A program made the position numbers and the translations under genes. A stretch of 64,000 bases of DNA, taken from the NCBI GenBank assembly GCA_002293505.1, contig DBDI01000030.1:81459-145458 (forward strand), given 5' to 3'. The notes beneath the pieces are model-generated. The model searched no databases, was not told the DNA's origin, and saw only the letters and a program-made list of their open reading frames with translations. Positions 51,363-59,746 of the stretch are shown here, one piece after another; positions within the stretch are counted from its first letter, which is position 1, and each line of letters opens with the position of its first letter. Source of the stretch: Alistipes sp. UBA936 (GTDB lineage Bacteria; Bacteroidota; Bacteroidia; Bacteroidales; Rikenellaceae).

Positions 51363-52372
51363 ATATTCACTTCGGTTTCGAGGCGGACGCCGAATTTTTC
51401 GTACACGTCTTGCTGGATTTTTCGGGCGAAATCGACTATCTGTGAGCCAGTTGCGCCGCCGGTGTTGATGATAACGAGAGCTTGGCGAGGGTGAACGGCG
51501 ACGCGGCCACCGCTTGCATCGTCGGTTTTGCCGCGCCAACCAGCCGAGTCGATTAACCAACCGGCCGCGAGTTTCGTGTGGGCACCATCCTCGCAGGGAT
51601 AGAGCGGCATTTCGGGGTGGGCGGAGGCAATTTCTCGGGTGAGAGAGGTGGGAACGACGGGATTTTTGAAAAAACTTCCGGCGTTACCGATGATTTTCGG
51701 GTCAGGTAATTTGCTGTCTCTTATGGCTATAACTGCGCGAGAAATGATTTCGAGGGAGGGTTCGCCCGAGGTGTTTTCCGCGACTTTTTCGGCAAGAGCG
51801 GCGTAATGAAGGTTCGGGCGAGGCTGTTTACTGAGGATGAAATTGACCGCCGTAACGATCACTTTACCTTTAAGTTGACGTTTGAAAACACTGTCGCGGT
51901 AACCGAATTCACAATGCTCCGCAGCGAGGGTGAGCATAGTGCGAGTCTGGGTCGAAAAACATTCTACGGAAGAGATAATATCCTTAGCCTCAGCGCCGTA
52001 CGCACCAATGTTTTGGATAGGAGCAGCGCCGACACTACCCGGAATACCAGAAAGATTCTCGGCCCCCCAAGCGCGATGTTCGATGCACCAAGCGACGAAA
52101 TCGGCCCAATCTACTCCGGCGTCGGCTCTGACAGTGAGGGTTTTAGGTGTCGCGTCGGTGATCTCGATCCGGCGAGCGGTCGACTTGACGAGCGTACCTT
52201 CGAAATCGCGCGTGAACAGGATATTATTACCACCGCCAAGAGCCATCCACGGTTCGGTAAAGTCCACTTGATCAAGTTCTTGCGGAGCCTGCCACTCGAC
52301 TAATCGCCGAGCCCGAGCCTCGACCCCGAAGCTATTAAGCGGTTGCAGAGAAATGTTTTCGAAAATCTTCAC
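51356..52372 (-). CDS. murB: UDP-N-acetylenolpyruvoylglucosamine reductase
   Basis: 338 residues, FAD enzyme making UDP-MurNAc. Type I MurB: NSFGVEARA at the start, WMALGGGNNILF, ENLSGIPGSVGAAPIQNIGAYG (FAD loop), the catalytic Ser in NAGSFFKNPVV and the C-terminal HPRQALVIINTG. The GTG at 52372 is taken as the start since it begins VKIFENISLQPLNSFG and a -7 box ends 3 nt before it; upstream in-frame codons would lie in the promoter. Confidence 0.93.
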   Translation of the reverse strand: MKIFENISLQPLNSFGVEARARRLVEWQAPQELDQVDFTEPWMALGGGNNILFTRDFEGTLVKSTARRIEITDATPKTLTVRADAGVDWADFVAWCIEHRAWGAENLSGIPGSVGAAPIQNIGAYGAEAKDIISSVECFSTQTRTMLTLAAEHCEFGYRDSVFKRQLKGKVIVTAVNFILSKQPRPNLHYAALAEKVAENTSGEPSLEIISRAVIAIRDSKLPDPKIIGNAGSFFKNPVVPTSLTREIASAHPEMPLYPCEDGAHTKLAAGWLIDSAGWRGKTDDASGGRVAVHPRQALVIINTGGATGSQIVDFARKIQQDVYEKFGVRLETEVNIC

Positions 52373-52375
52373 GAC

Positions 52376-52384
52376 GCAAAGATA
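52376..52384 (-). promoter_or_regulatory. murB -7 box
   Basis: TATCTTTGC on the minus strand ends 3 nt before the GTG start, so transcription should begin on or next to the start codon. Confidence 0.6.
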
Positions 52385-52418
52385 ACGAAAAATTGTTCGC
52401 CGCGGGTGGGCGTTGCGG

Positions 52419-54155
52419 CTATTTGTGGAAAGTTCCGCGCCAGGTGGTCGTGTTGCCGACGCCGTCTCGAACGCGAAATTCAAATGTATGAACACCAGGC
52501 GATTGCAGGCGAGTGGAGTCGAACGTGTGGGTGAATTGTCCGCGAGAGGCCGTGCGTTCGAAAATCACCCAGTTGCCGTCGATCGAGCCGGTGAAGTCGG
52601 CGATACCAGAGAAATTGTCTGAGGCTGTGAAAGTTACGGAGCTGGTTTTGGAGAGGTCGGCGCCGTCGGCAAAGGACGATTTGATGGTCGGAGGGGTGGC
52701 GTCGGCGACCACGCAATAGGTGCCAAAATCGCGCAGGGAGCCGGTCACGGAGCCGTTTTCGTAGCGTCCACCTGCCCACGCAAGTCGCCCATTATCAGCC
52801 ACTTTTGCGAGGCAGGCGCGACCACGAAGCGAGGGAGGAACGTCGGCCGCGATGGAGATTTTCATTGCACGATGGAGAGGAGTCGTTCCGTCGCCTATCT
52901 TGTGAAGCGGCGACAGAGGGCGGATACTGTCGGCGCGAGATTGCGTGGCCGTGTTGGCTATGGATTGTGTGTGGATAATCGGCTCGTACAGAGCACCTTT
53001 CGGGATGCTAACGGAGAGACCGTCGGAGAAATTTGTGAAATCGGTCAGGTTGGAAGCAACGCGACCTTCGGGGCGAGAAGGTGCGGTATGGTTGGGATTG
53101 TAAGCTACAGAAAACGAAAGTGTTACCTCGTTGCCTGAGTCGTCGCTGATAGTGATTTCGGCATTTTGAGGAGCATCATTCGGAGAGAGGCTGACGGCGC
53201 CCCGGTTAACCACTTTTTTGTACATCGGAAGCTGGTTGCCGCTCTTGAGGGCCAGCATCACTATCTCGTTACGGGACGTCCGCTGGAGGCCATAAAGGAC
53301 TGAAGAACAGGCGTATCGCACCTCGTCGAACAGCAAACCGTCCTTCTCGAAAACCAGCCGCTCCGACCCGTCGATCGTGAGCCGAACGCGGTAAATGCCG
53401 AAAGTGTTCGTCACGTCGTCGCGGCGATCGGTCGTCTCGATGGCAAAATAGCTCGTCGGGCCGGCCGGAAGAGGGCTCGTGCGAACCAGCGAATAAGTAC
53501 CGTCGGGGTTCTGGCGAACGTCGTAAGGGCGCGGGCGAGAGTGGATCGGAACGCCAGCAAGTGTGTCTACATCAACGTGATATAGTCGAACAATGCGGGG
53601 TGGGGTGGTGTCCTTGGTGGCCGCCTGAATCCAGCCGCGAGCGATCGTGTTGAGCGTGCGGGATGACGAACTTTGGCGAACCTCGAAGTGGAGGTGAGGC
53701 CCGCTCGAAGCTCCGGAATTGCCCGCCTGGCCGATTTGGTCGCCGCGTTTAACGGGAAAAACGGAGACGGAAGGAAACAGATCTATATCGCTGTGTTTAA
53801 GGCGATACCTTTCCTGACGCAGATATGCCTCGATTTCGGGCGAGAAGCGGTGCATATGAGCGTAAACAGTCGTGGTGCCGTTCGGATGAGCAATGTAAAG
53901 CGCTCTTCCATAACCGTTTGGAGCAACGCTAATACGTGCGACGTAACCGTCGGCAGCGGCAAAAAGCGGTTTGCCGACCACGCCCTGGGTTTTGATATCG
54001 ATACCGGTGTGGAAGCGGTTGGTGCGGATCTCGCCGAAATTCGCCGAAAAAAAGATAGGAATATCGAGAGGAGAGCGGTAGTAATCAACAGGTTGCGCGG
54101 AAAGTGCGAGCGCCGAAAATAGGGTGGCGGCGAGGATCGGGAGCGTTTTTTTCAT
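52419..54155 (-). CDS. Exported M23-family metallopeptidase
   Basis: 578 residues. Signal peptide 1-20 (MKKTLPILAATLFSALALSA). The LytM domain comes early: FGEIRTNRFHTGIDIKT (zinc H and D), YAHMHRF and HLHFEVRQ. About 400 residues follow, predicted to be beta-sandwich domains of unknown binding role, ending with a strand-rich region (VTFTASDNFSGIADFTGSIDG). A periplasmic or outer-membrane endopeptidase, or a degenerate LytM factor. ATGA overlap with recX; last gene of the fau-his-prmC-recX run. Confidence 0.88.
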   Translation of the reverse strand: MKKTLPILAATLFSALALSAQPVDYYRSPLDIPIFFSANFGEIRTNRFHTGIDIKTQGVVGKPLFAAADGYVARISVAPNGYGRALYIAHPNGTTTVYAHMHRFSPEIEAYLRQERYRLKHSDIDLFPSVSVFPVKRGDQIGQAGNSGASSGPHLHFEVRQSSSSRTLNTIARGWIQAATKDTTPPRIVRLYHVDVDTLAGVPIHSRPRPYDVRQNPDGTYSLVRTSPLPAGPTSYFAIETTDRRDDVTNTFGIYRVRLTIDGSERLVFEKDGLLFDEVRYACSSVLYGLQRTSRNEIVMLALKSGNQLPMYKKVVNRGAVSLSPNDAPQNAEITISDDSGNEVTLSFSVAYNPNHTAPSRPEGRVASNLTDFTNFSDGLSVSIPKGALYEPIIHTQSIANTATQSRADSIRPLSPLHKIGDGTTPLHRAMKISIAADVPPSLRGRACLAKVADNGRLAWAGGRYENGSVTGSLRDFGTYCVVADATPPTIKSSFADGADLSKTSSVTFTASDNFSGIADFTGSIDGNWVIFERTASRGQFTHTFDSTRLQSPGVHTFEFRVRDGVGNTTTWRGTFHK

Positions 54156-54628
54156 ACCATTTTGTCTATTGCGTGCGATACGGTTTCGTAATCGTAGCCC
54201 AACGAGAGTCCGTAATGCATTAATTTTGAGCGTATTTCGTAAGGCGTTCCGGGTACAATCTTCGAGCGTTTGCGTTGCAGATATTTTTCCAGTCGATTGC
54301 TCATCGTCTCAGGATCAATGGATTGCAGTGTGCTCTCGATCGTCTCGCGAGCGATACCCTTGGCCGCCAACGCAGCGCGAATTTTGTGGCTACCCCAACC
54401 GCTGCAACGGATTTTTTCGCGCGTATAAGCCATTGCAAAGCGCTCATCATCAATGAATTTCAGGTCGATAAGCTCGGCAAGAATCTTTTCAGCCTCTGCC
54501 GTCGGAATGCCCCAGCCGCGCATCAGTCGCCGCGCATCGCCACTGCTTTTCTCGGCGCGTGACGAAAGCCGCATCAACTGTGCCAGAGCCTGTTGTGGGG
54601 TCTTTTCGCGCTTGGTTTGCATCGTCAC
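54152..54628 (-). CDS. recX: Regulatory protein RecX
   Basis: 158 residues of three-helix repeats typical of RecX, which inhibits RecA filament growth. Recognisable blocks: ALAQLMRLSSRAEKS, FIDDERFAMAYTREKIRCSGWGSHKIRAALAAKG and YEIRSKLMHYGLSLGYDYETV. recA is not adjacent. Its start overlaps the prmC stop and its stop overlaps the M23 start (both ATGA). Confidence 0.88.
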   Translation of the reverse strand: MTMQTKREKTPQQALAQLMRLSSRAEKSSGDARRLMRGWGIPTAEAEKILAELIDLKFIDDERFAMAYTREKIRCSGWGSHKIRAALAAKGIARETIESTLQSIDPETMSNRLEKYLQRKRSKIVPGTPYEIRSKLMHYGLSLGYDYETVSHAIDKMV

Positions 54629-55488
54629 AGGGTCGCTCGGATCATTCGGTTCTTACCGTTAATATCCTGTTTGATAGTTATTTGAACGAAACCTTCGGTG
54701 TTCAGAAGCGAGGCGGTTTCGTGGGCGAAATTTTCGTGAACTTCGAGGTAGAGCGCACCTTTCGTTCTGTCGCTTGCGTGAAAATTGAGCGAGCGTCGAG
54801 CAAACCGAGCGATCGCGCGGTAGAACTTCAGCGGATCGTCGTCGGGCACGAAAAGAGCCGTCGGAGGCTCGTGGCGCGTAACGTTGTCGTGCATATCAAA
54901 GCGCTCTGATTCAGGAATATAAGGAGGATTGGAGACGATGATATCGAACTGTCCGAGGTTCAGGTTGGGGTCGAGGATGTCGGCCTGCTCGAAGCGGACC
55001 CCGGTAGCATACTTCGCGCTGTTCGAATGGGCATATTTTAGAGCCTTGGGCGAGGCGTCGATCGCGGAAACAAGTGCCTGTGGGAGGTTTTGGGCTAACG
55101 AAATCGCGATCGCGCCCGAGCCGGTTCCGATGTCGAGAATGCGCGTCTGGCGCTCGCGGTGGGTGGTGGGAGAACTGGTGCCTGTCATTCTCCCGGTTCG
55201 AACGTCGTCGAGAATCCAACGAACCAACTCCTCGGTCTCGGGGCGAGGAATCAGAACTCCTTCACCGACAGCGAGTTCAAGATCGTAAAAATCTGCCACA
55301 CCTAATACATATTGGACGGGGCGGGCGGCAGCGATGTCAGCCAAATCAGAGGCAAAGTCGGTCTGCTCATAAGCCGAAAAGTTGGCGCGGCGTTCCGCAA
55401 AAAGGCGAGCGATAGCCCTGGCCTCGCGCAGACCATATAGTGGCTCGGCAACGGATAAAACTTTATTTATCAGCTCCTTGTGGGTCAT
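54625..55488 (-). CDS. prmC: Peptide chain release factor N5-glutamine methyltransferase
   Basis: 287 residues. N-terminal helical substrate-binding domain, the QYVLG-type turn (RPVQYVLGVADFYDLEL), LIPRPETEELV, the SAM motif ILDIGTGSGAIAISLA and the catalytic NPPYIPESE. Methylates the GGQ glutamine of RF1/RF2. prfA is not adjacent. ATGA overlaps on both sides tie it to the his genes. Confidence 0.94.
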   Translation of the reverse strand: MTHKELINKVLSVAEPLYGLREARAIARLFAERRANFSAYEQTDFASDLADIAAARPVQYVLGVADFYDLELAVGEGVLIPRPETEELVRWILDDVRTGRMTGTSSPTTHRERQTRILDIGTGSGAIAISLAQNLPQALVSAIDASPKALKYAHSNSAKYATGVRFEQADILDPNLNLGQFDIIVSNPPYIPESERFDMHDNVTRHEPPTALFVPDDDPLKFYRAIARFARRSLNFHASDRTKGALYLEVHENFAHETASLLNTEGFVQITIKQDINGKNRMIRATL

Positions 55489-56087
55489 TTATGGCGCTGT
55501 GCGAGTTCGCGTTCGATGTCGTTAATCGAGCAACCCATTTGTTCAAGCAGAACCAACAGGTGATACACGAGATCAGACGCCTCGTAGAGGAACCCCTCGC
55601 GGCGACCGGCAACGGCTTCGATAACCGTTTCAACTGCCTCTTCACCAACTTTTTGTGCGATTTTGTCAACCCCCTTCAAGAACAGTTTTGTGGTGTACGA
55701 ACCCTCCGGCATCTCCGCGTGGCGGCGACAGATGACGTCTCCAAGATAACGCGCAAACCCTTCTGTTTCAGTCGTTTGAAAACAGTTGCGAGTACCAAGA
55801 TGGCAGGTCGGGCCGTGAGGAATGGCGCGGACGAGCAGAGTGTCTGCGTCGCAATCGGCATGCAAGGATTTGAGTTCCAGAAAGTTGCCGCTCGTATTGC
55901 CCTTAGTCCAGAGCTCCTTGCGGGTGCGACTCCAGAACGTCACACGGCCAGTGGCTTGGGTTTTTTCGAGCGCCTCGGAGTTCATATAACCCAACATCAG
56001 CACCTGCAAAGTGTTGGCATCCTGAACAATAGCAGGCAGGAGGCCATCGGCGTTTTTCGAAACGTCGAACTGGTCGAAAGTCATCAT
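55485..56087 (-). CDS. hisIE: Bifunctional phosphoribosyl-AMP cyclohydrolase / phosphoribosyl-ATP diphosphatase
   Basis: 200 residues, fusion of HisI (about 1-115) and HisE (about 118-200). HisI: LWTKGNTSGN, HADCDADTLL and GPTCHLGTRNCF (metal-binding Cys/His). HisE: GEEAVETVIEA helix with acidic metal ligands and DLVYHLLVLLEQ. Catalyses steps 2 and 3 of histidine synthesis. Confidence 0.95.
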   Translation of the reverse strand: MMTFDQFDVSKNADGLLPAIVQDANTLQVLMLGYMNSEALEKTQATGRVTFWSRTRKELWTKGNTSGNFLELKSLHADCDADTLLVRAIPHGPTCHLGTRNCFQTTETEGFARYLGDVICRRHAEMPEGSYTTKLFLKGVDKIAQKVGEEAVETVIEAVAGRREGFLYEASDLVYHLLVLLEQMGCSINDIERELAQRHK

Positions 56088-56842
56088 CGCACGTCGATAT
56101 TTAGTTTTCTGAGTTCGTTTTTAAGGGTCGGAATCGGGATTTCGCCGTAGTGAAAAATGCTTGCGGCCAAGGCTGCGGCGGCGCGACCGCGGGTGAGAAC
56201 ATCGGCAATATCGGCAACGGAACCTGCTCCTCCTGAGGCAATTATGGGTATCGAAACGGCGTCTGCAAGTGCTGCAAAAACCTCCACCGGGTAGCCGTCG
56301 CGGGTGCCGTCGTGATCCATCGAAGTGAACAGAATCTCGCCCGCGTTGCGTTGTTCGACCTCACGCGCCCAATCCAGCAATTCGCGCTCCGTGACACGTG
56401 TCCCGCCGTGGGTCGTCACGTGCCAGGTGCCGTCCGGAGCCCGTTTTCCGTCGATAGCAACGATCACGTTTTCGCGCCCGAACTCTGCGGCAAGGCGGTT
56501 AATCAGCCACGGATCCGCAACGGCCGCACTGTTGATGGAAATTTTGCTAACTCCCACGTCTATAAGTCGTTGGGCATCTTCTACAGAGGCAATTCCGCCG
56601 CCGACGATGAGCGGAATGTCGATCGAAGCGGCCAATTTTCGGGCCAATTCGAGGAACGTTTGGCGCTCCTCGTTCGTGGCGCTGATGTCGAGGTAGACGA
56701 GTTCGTCAGCGCCTTCGGCGGCGTATTTGCGACCGAGTTCAACGGCGTCGCCGATGTCTTGTAAGTCGATGAAGTTCACTCCTTTAACCGTTCTGCCTCC
56801 ATACACGTCGAGGCACGGGATTATCCGTTTTGCAGCAGCCAT
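56084..56842 (-). CDS. hisF: Imidazole glycerol phosphate synthase cyclase subunit
   Basis: 252 residues, (beta/alpha)8 barrel. Catalytic Asp in IIPCLDVYGGRTVKGVNF (D12) and VIVAIDGKR; phosphate sites VGGGIAS and IIASGGAGS. HisF normally needs HisH to supply ammonia; no hisH is in this operon. Overlaps hisA by 22 nt. Confidence 0.95.
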   Translation of the reverse strand: MAAAKRIIPCLDVYGGRTVKGVNFIDLQDIGDAVELGRKYAAEGADELVYLDISATNEERQTFLELARKLAASIDIPLIVGGGIASVEDAQRLIDVGVSKISINSAAVADPWLINRLAAEFGRENVIVAIDGKRAPDGTWHVTTHGGTRVTERELLDWAREVEQRNAGEILFTSMDHDGTRDGYPVEVFAALADAVSIPIIASGGAGSVADIADVLTRGRAAAALAASIFHYGEIPIPTLKNELRKLNIDVR

Positions 56843-57552
56843 TTTTCTATCTCTTTTAGGGTTATCTTATTCTCATACAATGCTTTACCTACGATTACGC
56901 TTCGAGTCCCTTGAGCGTCGAGTCGACGTACGTCGTCCATATTTGAAATGCCGCCGCTTGCAGTTACTTCGACGTTAGGAAACTCCTGTTGGAGAGCCAC
57001 ATACAGCTCGAACGCAGGCCCGGCGAGCATCCCGTCGCGCGAAATGTCTGTCACGATCGCTTGGGAGAGGCCGCTGGAAATGAAGCGCTCAATCAACTGA
57101 GAGGCATTTATTTGCGACTCCTGAAGCCAGCCGTGAGTAGCCACCCGGCCGTCGCGTACGTCAGCACCGAGGATGATGCGCTCAGGGCTAAACTCACTGA
57201 TCCACAACTCAATAAGTTCCGGATGCGAGACCGCGACACTGCCGCAAATCGCCCGATCGGCCCCGGCGTCGAGCACCCGTCGCAGAGACTCGGTACTCTT
57301 GATTCCGCCGCCCCACTCGATGTCGAGATCGGTTCGTGTGGCAACCTGTTCGAGCACGCGAAGGTTGCGTGGCTCTGAGGCCTTAGCACCCTCTAAATCA
57401 ACGAGATGTATGCGTTGCAGGCCGACGTCTTCAAAAGATTTTGCGACGTCGGCGGGCGAGGACGAGTATACGCTTTTTTGGTCGTAATCGCCCTGAGTCA
57501 GGCGAACGCATTGGCCGTCGATAATGTCTATAGCGGGAATGATGGTTATCAT
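56821..57552 (-). CDS. hisA: ProFAR isomerase HisA
   Basis: 243 residues, barrel paralogue of HisF. IIPAIDIIDGQCVRLTQGDY (catalytic D8), DLEGAKAS, EWGGGIKS and the second catalytic Asp in IVTDISRDGML. Its start overlaps the hisB stop by ATGA, so no space exists for hisH, whose usual place is just upstream of hisA. Confidence 0.95.
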   Translation of the reverse strand: MITIIPAIDIIDGQCVRLTQGDYDQKSVYSSSPADVAKSFEDVGLQRIHLVDLEGAKASEPRNLRVLEQVATRTDLDIEWGGGIKSTESLRRVLDAGADRAICGSVAVSHPELIELWISEFSPERIILGADVRDGRVATHGWLQESQINASQLIERFISSGLSQAIVTDISRDGMLAGPAFELYVALQQEFPNVEVTASGGISNMDDVRRLDAQGTRSVIVGKALYENKITLKEIEKWLLQNG

Positions 57553-58721
57553 ATAACTCCTTTGCTTGTAGGAAGTTGTGTGCTTTGCGGGTCACGCCGG
57601 ATTGCTGATTTCAGCGCCCGAGCAAAGGCCTTGAATATGCCCTCGATCGTGTGATGGTCGTTCTCGCCGTAAGCGACGACATGGAGGTTGCAACGCATTG
57701 CTGCTGAGAGAGATTTGAAAAAATGAGAAAACATTTCGGTTGGCACGTCGCCCACGCGTTCGCGCGAGAAACGAACGTTCCACTGGAAGTCGATGCGGCC
57801 GCCCAAGTCGATGAGAACCATCGCTTTAGCCTCGTCCATCGGCAGTGCGAAACCGTAGCGCTCAATGCCGCGACGTTCGCCCAAAGCCTGCGAAAGCGCC
57901 TCGCCGAGAGTAATTGCCACATCCTCGACGGTATGGTGTTCGTCAACGCATAGGTCGCCTATGGCCTTGATGTTCAGTGATATACCCGCATGATGGATGA
58001 TCTGGTCGAGCATATGGTCGAGAAACTTCAGTCCCGTGTCGATTTGGTTTTCGCAACGCCCATCGAGGTCGACTGAAATGAGAATATCGGTTTCGCGAGT
58101 CTTGCGGTGAATGGTCGCCGTTCGCACGCCAAAACGCAGAAATTCAGCGATTTCCGCCCAATCTTCGGTGACCAGATCGCACACATCAGCAACGCCCGCC
58201 TCGGCCAACATCCTTGCACCCTGCTCGCGAGGCTGAATCAAAATTCCGCGTGCGCCGAGGTTGCGAGCCAGAACAATGTCGGTGATACGGTCTCCGAGGA
58301 CATATGATGACGCAAGGTCGTAATCCTCAGACAGATACTTGCCGAACATCCCTATTCCGGGCTTGCGAGTCGGGGAGTTCTCCTCCGGCATCGTGGGATC
58401 GATCAGCTGGTCGTCGAAAAATACTCCTTCGCTTGCCAACACACTGAGTACCAGCTCGTGAGGGCCCCAGAAAATTTCTTCCGGATAGGTCGGTCCGCCG
58501 AGGCCGTCCTGATTCGACGCGAGCACCAATTCATAGCCCAATCCGGCGACGGTTTTGAGGCCCGAAATCGCGCCCGGAAGGAACTGTAGGTTGTCGAACC
58601 CGATATGGAGGTCGTCTGAGGGCGTTTCGACGATGATCGTGCCGTCGCGGTCGATGAAGAGCGCCCGTTTGCGCTGGGGAGTCGCGGTCGAAATCGCTGT
58701 TGGGGTCGTGTTCGTGGTCAT
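57549..58721 (-). CDS. hisB: Bifunctional histidinol-phosphatase / imidazoleglycerol-phosphate dehydratase
   Basis: 390 residues. N-terminal HAD phosphatase (nucleophile D24 and D26 in FIDRDGTII, VLGDRITDIVLA) and C-terminal IGPD domain with the two His-rich metal motifs DHMLDQIIHHAG and DEHHTVEDVA. In the HAD part, the place of the E. coli Cys/His zinc loop reads IDPTMPEENSPTRKP and has no Cys or His. The start at 58721 forms ATGA with hisC. Confidence 0.93.
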   Translation of the reverse strand: MTTNTTPTAISTATPQRKRALFIDRDGTIIVETPSDDLHIGFDNLQFLPGAISGLKTVAGLGYELVLASNQDGLGGPTYPEEIFWGPHELVLSVLASEGVFFDDQLIDPTMPEENSPTRKPGIGMFGKYLSEDYDLASSYVLGDRITDIVLARNLGARGILIQPREQGARMLAEAGVADVCDLVTEDWAEIAEFLRFGVRTATIHRKTRETDILISVDLDGRCENQIDTGLKFLDHMLDQIIHHAGISLNIKAIGDLCVDEHHTVEDVAITLGEALSQALGERRGIERYGFALPMDEAKAMVLIDLGGRIDFQWNVRFSRERVGDVPTEMFSHFFKSLSAAMRCNLHVVAYGENDHHTIEGIFKAFARALKSAIRRDPQSTQLPTSKGVI

Positions 58722-59746
58722 ATCAGGCTGATTAGTTTGTCGTTTTCGGCGGGGGTCCCGATGGTGATTCGAAGGCACCCTTCGCAACCGCGGATGCGCG
58801 AGCGGTCGCGGACGATAATACCCTCACTTATAAGGTGTTGATAGAGTTCGCGCGGGTCACCCGAGGTACGTATCAACACGAAATTTGCGTCGCTCGGAAA
58901 GACTTTTTCGACGACAGGCGAGGCCGCCAGAGCCGCAGATACCCGTGCGCGTTCCGATTGTATTTCGGCGATCTGGCGAGCAACGTTATCGGTATCGGAA
59001 AGTCGCTCTCTTACAAGCTGTTGCACTGCGGAGCTTATGTTGTAAGGGTACTTCACGCGCGAGAAAATATCCATAATTTCCGCAGTGCCGAACGCCAGCC
59101 CAAGCCGCAGTCCGGCCATACCCCACGCCTTCGAAAGTGTCTGAAGGATAATGAGATTGGGGTGTTTTTCGAGCTCGCCGAGGAACCCCTTCCCGTCGGC
59201 AAAGTCGATGTATGCCTCGTCGAGCACCACAATCCCCGGAAAGCGCCGCAGCAACTCGACGATCTGCGCGCGCGGAAAAAGGTTGCCGCTGGGATTGTTT
59301 GGCGAGCACAAAAAAAGCAGCTTCGAGTGAGCGTCCGCAGCGGCCATAATAGCGTCTGTGTCAAGTGAATAATCGGCATTGAGCGGCACTTCACGCATTT
59401 CGACATCGTTGATTGCCGCCGCCACGCGATACATCCCGTACGAGGGTGTGATTGCGATGGCGTTGTCGACTTGCGGCTCGCAAAACACTCTGAAACACAG
59501 GTCAATAGCCTCGTCGCTACCATTACCGATAAATATCCTTTCGGGTGCCACGCCCTTGATCTGCGACAGTAGTTGTTTGAGCTCGCGTTGGGCAGGGTCG
59601 GGATATCGGTTATAACAGTTTGATGGATAGGGATTTTCGTTTGCATCGAGAAAAACCCCGATCGGGCCCTTATATTCGTCGCGAGCTGTCGAATATGGAG
59701 TGAGATTCAGTATGTTAGGTCGGACAAGCGACAAAATATCTTTCAT
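58718..59746 (-). CDS. hisC: Histidinol-phosphate aminotransferase
   Basis: 342 residues, fold-type I PLP enzyme. LDANENPYPS, GNGSDEAIDL, LCSPNNPSGN, VLDEAYIDFA, PLP lysine in TLSKAWGMAGLRLG and the C-terminal RITIGTPAEN. The ATG at 59746 is preferred over a longer Arg-rich reading because it begins the family sequence and forms ATGA with hisD. Confidence 0.95.
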   Translation of the reverse strand: MKDILSLVRPNILNLTPYSTARDEYKGPIGVFLDANENPYPSNCYNRYPDPAQRELKQLLSQIKGVAPERIFIGNGSDEAIDLCFRVFCEPQVDNAIAITPSYGMYRVAAAINDVEMREVPLNADYSLDTDAIMAAADAHSKLLFLCSPNNPSGNLFPRAQIVELLRRFPGIVVLDEAYIDFADGKGFLGELEKHPNLIILQTLSKAWGMAGLRLGLAFGTAEIMDIFSRVKYPYNISSAVQQLVRERLSDTDNVARQIAEIQSERARVSAALAASPVVEKVFPSDANFVLIRTSGDPRELYQHLISEGIIVRDRSRIRGCEGCLRITIGTPAENDKLISLI

